A stretch of 6,682 nt of DNA from Streptosporangiaceae bacterium (GTDB taxonomy: Bacteria > Actinomycetota > Actinomycetes > Streptosporangiales > Streptosporangiaceae), in assembly GCA_030043395.1 (NCBI GenBank), contig JASHXW010000051.1:1-6682 (forward strand), read 5' to 3'. Under the pieces are notes generated by a model, which worked only from the letters and a program-made list of their open reading frames with translations, searched no databases and was not told where the DNA came from. Position 1 is the first letter of the stretch. Every line of letters begins with the position of its first letter. Positions 5,987 through 6,682 of this stretch are shown here, one piece after another. Both the position numbers and the translations under genes were made by a program.

Positions 5987-6682
5987 CTAGATGTCCAGGA
6001 AGCGGACATCCTTCGCGTTTCGCTGGATGAATGCGCGCCTGGCCTCGACGTCCTCGCCCATCAGGACGCTGAAGAGCTCGTCGGCCTGAGCGGCGTCGTC
6101 CAGCGTGATCAGCCGCAGCACCCGCCTGGCCGGGTCCATCGTGGTGTCCCACAGCTCGTTGGCGTTCATCTCGCCGAGGCCCTTGTAGCGCTGCACCCCG
6201 TCGCGCGGCCTGGGGTCTTTGCGACCTTCGGCGATCCCGGCCTCGATCACCGCGTCCCGCTCCTTGTCCGAGTAGGCGTACCCGGGCGGGACGTTGCGCC
6301 CCTCCCACTTGATCTTGTACAGCGGCGGCTGGGCCAGGTACACGTGGCCGGCCTCGACGAGCGGCTTCATGAACCTGAACAGCAGCGTCAGCAGCAGGGT
6401 CGTGATGTGCTGGCCGTCGACGTCGGCGTCCGCCATCAGGATGATCTTGTGATACCGCAGCTTGGAGATGTCGAACTCGTCGTGGATGCCGGTGCCCAGC
6501 GCGGTGATCATCGCCTGGACCTCGGTGTTCCGCAGTACCCGGTCGATCCTGGCCTTCTCGACGTTCAGGATCTTGCCCCGGATCGGCAAGATGGCCTGGA
6601 AGAACGGGTCCCGGCCGCCCTTGGCCGAGCCGCCCGCCGAGTCGCCCTCGACGACGTAGATCTCGCAGATCGACGGGTCGCC
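5987..6682 (-). CDS. gyrB: DNA gyrase subunit B, C-terminal part (5' end outside window)
   Basis: The last 231 residues of the ATPase/TOPRIM subunit of DNA gyrase; the frame is open to the right edge and ends at TAG (5987-5989). The TOPRIM metal site is visible in both parts. [14 protein letters not shown] near the start contributes the conserved Glu (codon 6647-6649), and [10 protein letters not shown] at about 6407-6433 contributes the Asp cluster. The stretch [20 protein letters not shown], part of the GyrB quinolone-response region, follows the first motif. [10 protein letters not shown] and [11 protein letters not shown] are the usual C-terminal signatures, and the sequence is very close to the mycobacterial type, without the long insert of E. 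coli GyrB. The missing N-terminal part would carry the GHKL ATPase and transducer domains. gyrA follows after 107 nt. Confidence 0.98.
   Translation of the reverse strand, partial: GDPSICEIYVVEGDSAGGSAKGGRDPFFQAILPIRGKILNVEKARIDRVLRNTEVQAMITALGTGIHDEFDISKLRYHKIILMADADVDGQHITTLLLTLLFRFMKPLVEAGHVYLAQPPLYKIKWEGRNVPPGYAYSDKERDAVIEAGIAEGRKDPRPRDGVQRYKGLGEMNANELWDTTMDPARRVLRLITLDDAAQADELFSVLMGEDVEARRAFIQRNAKDVRFLDI

Noticed and set aside
1..6682. CRISPR arrays, phage or defence genes, riboswitches
   Set aside because: No regularly spaced repeats, no related coding sequence and no recognisable aptamer were seen.

Overview
The window is high-GC, G/C-ending-codon actinomycete chromosome carrying the end of the conserved gyrBA locus. 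The order gyrB, gyrA, a DUF3566 membrane protein and tRNA-Ile(GAT), all on the minus strand, is the arrangement known from mycobacteria and many other Actinomycetota. GyrA and GyrB resemble actinobacterial gyrase in detail, including two GyrA-box-like motifs and the GyrB ending DVRFLDI. I cannot place the genus.

Layout, following minus-strand transcription from the right edge: the 3' part of gyrB (5987-6682, cut by the window), a 107-nt spacer, complete gyrA (3222-5879), a 174-nt spacer, a 600-residue DUF3566 protein (1245-3047), a 149-nt structured spacer, tRNA-Ile (1022-1095), and a strong intrinsic terminator (960-992) ending the block. Facing it on the plus strand are a frameshifted C-terminal remnant of an IS481-type transposase (about 692-977), an apparently gene-free stretch (421-691), and a VOC/glyoxalase-fold gene (19-420) at the left edge.

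GyrA and GyrB form the A2B2 topoisomerase that introduces negative supercoils. The DUF3566 protein is an unexplained but conserved neighbour with two membrane helices behind a very long disordered N-terminus. Most of the window is ordinary core genome, and I see no convincing new system.

The unusual points are: the tRNA/operon terminator appears to lie within the end of a dead transposase gene whose element end lies about 4 bp from the tRNA; the tRNA-Ala normally next to tRNA-Ile is absent from that spot; GyrA has Val55 where the DNA-gate motif normally has Arg; and GyrA ends in an acidic tail built partly from 15-bp tandem repeats.
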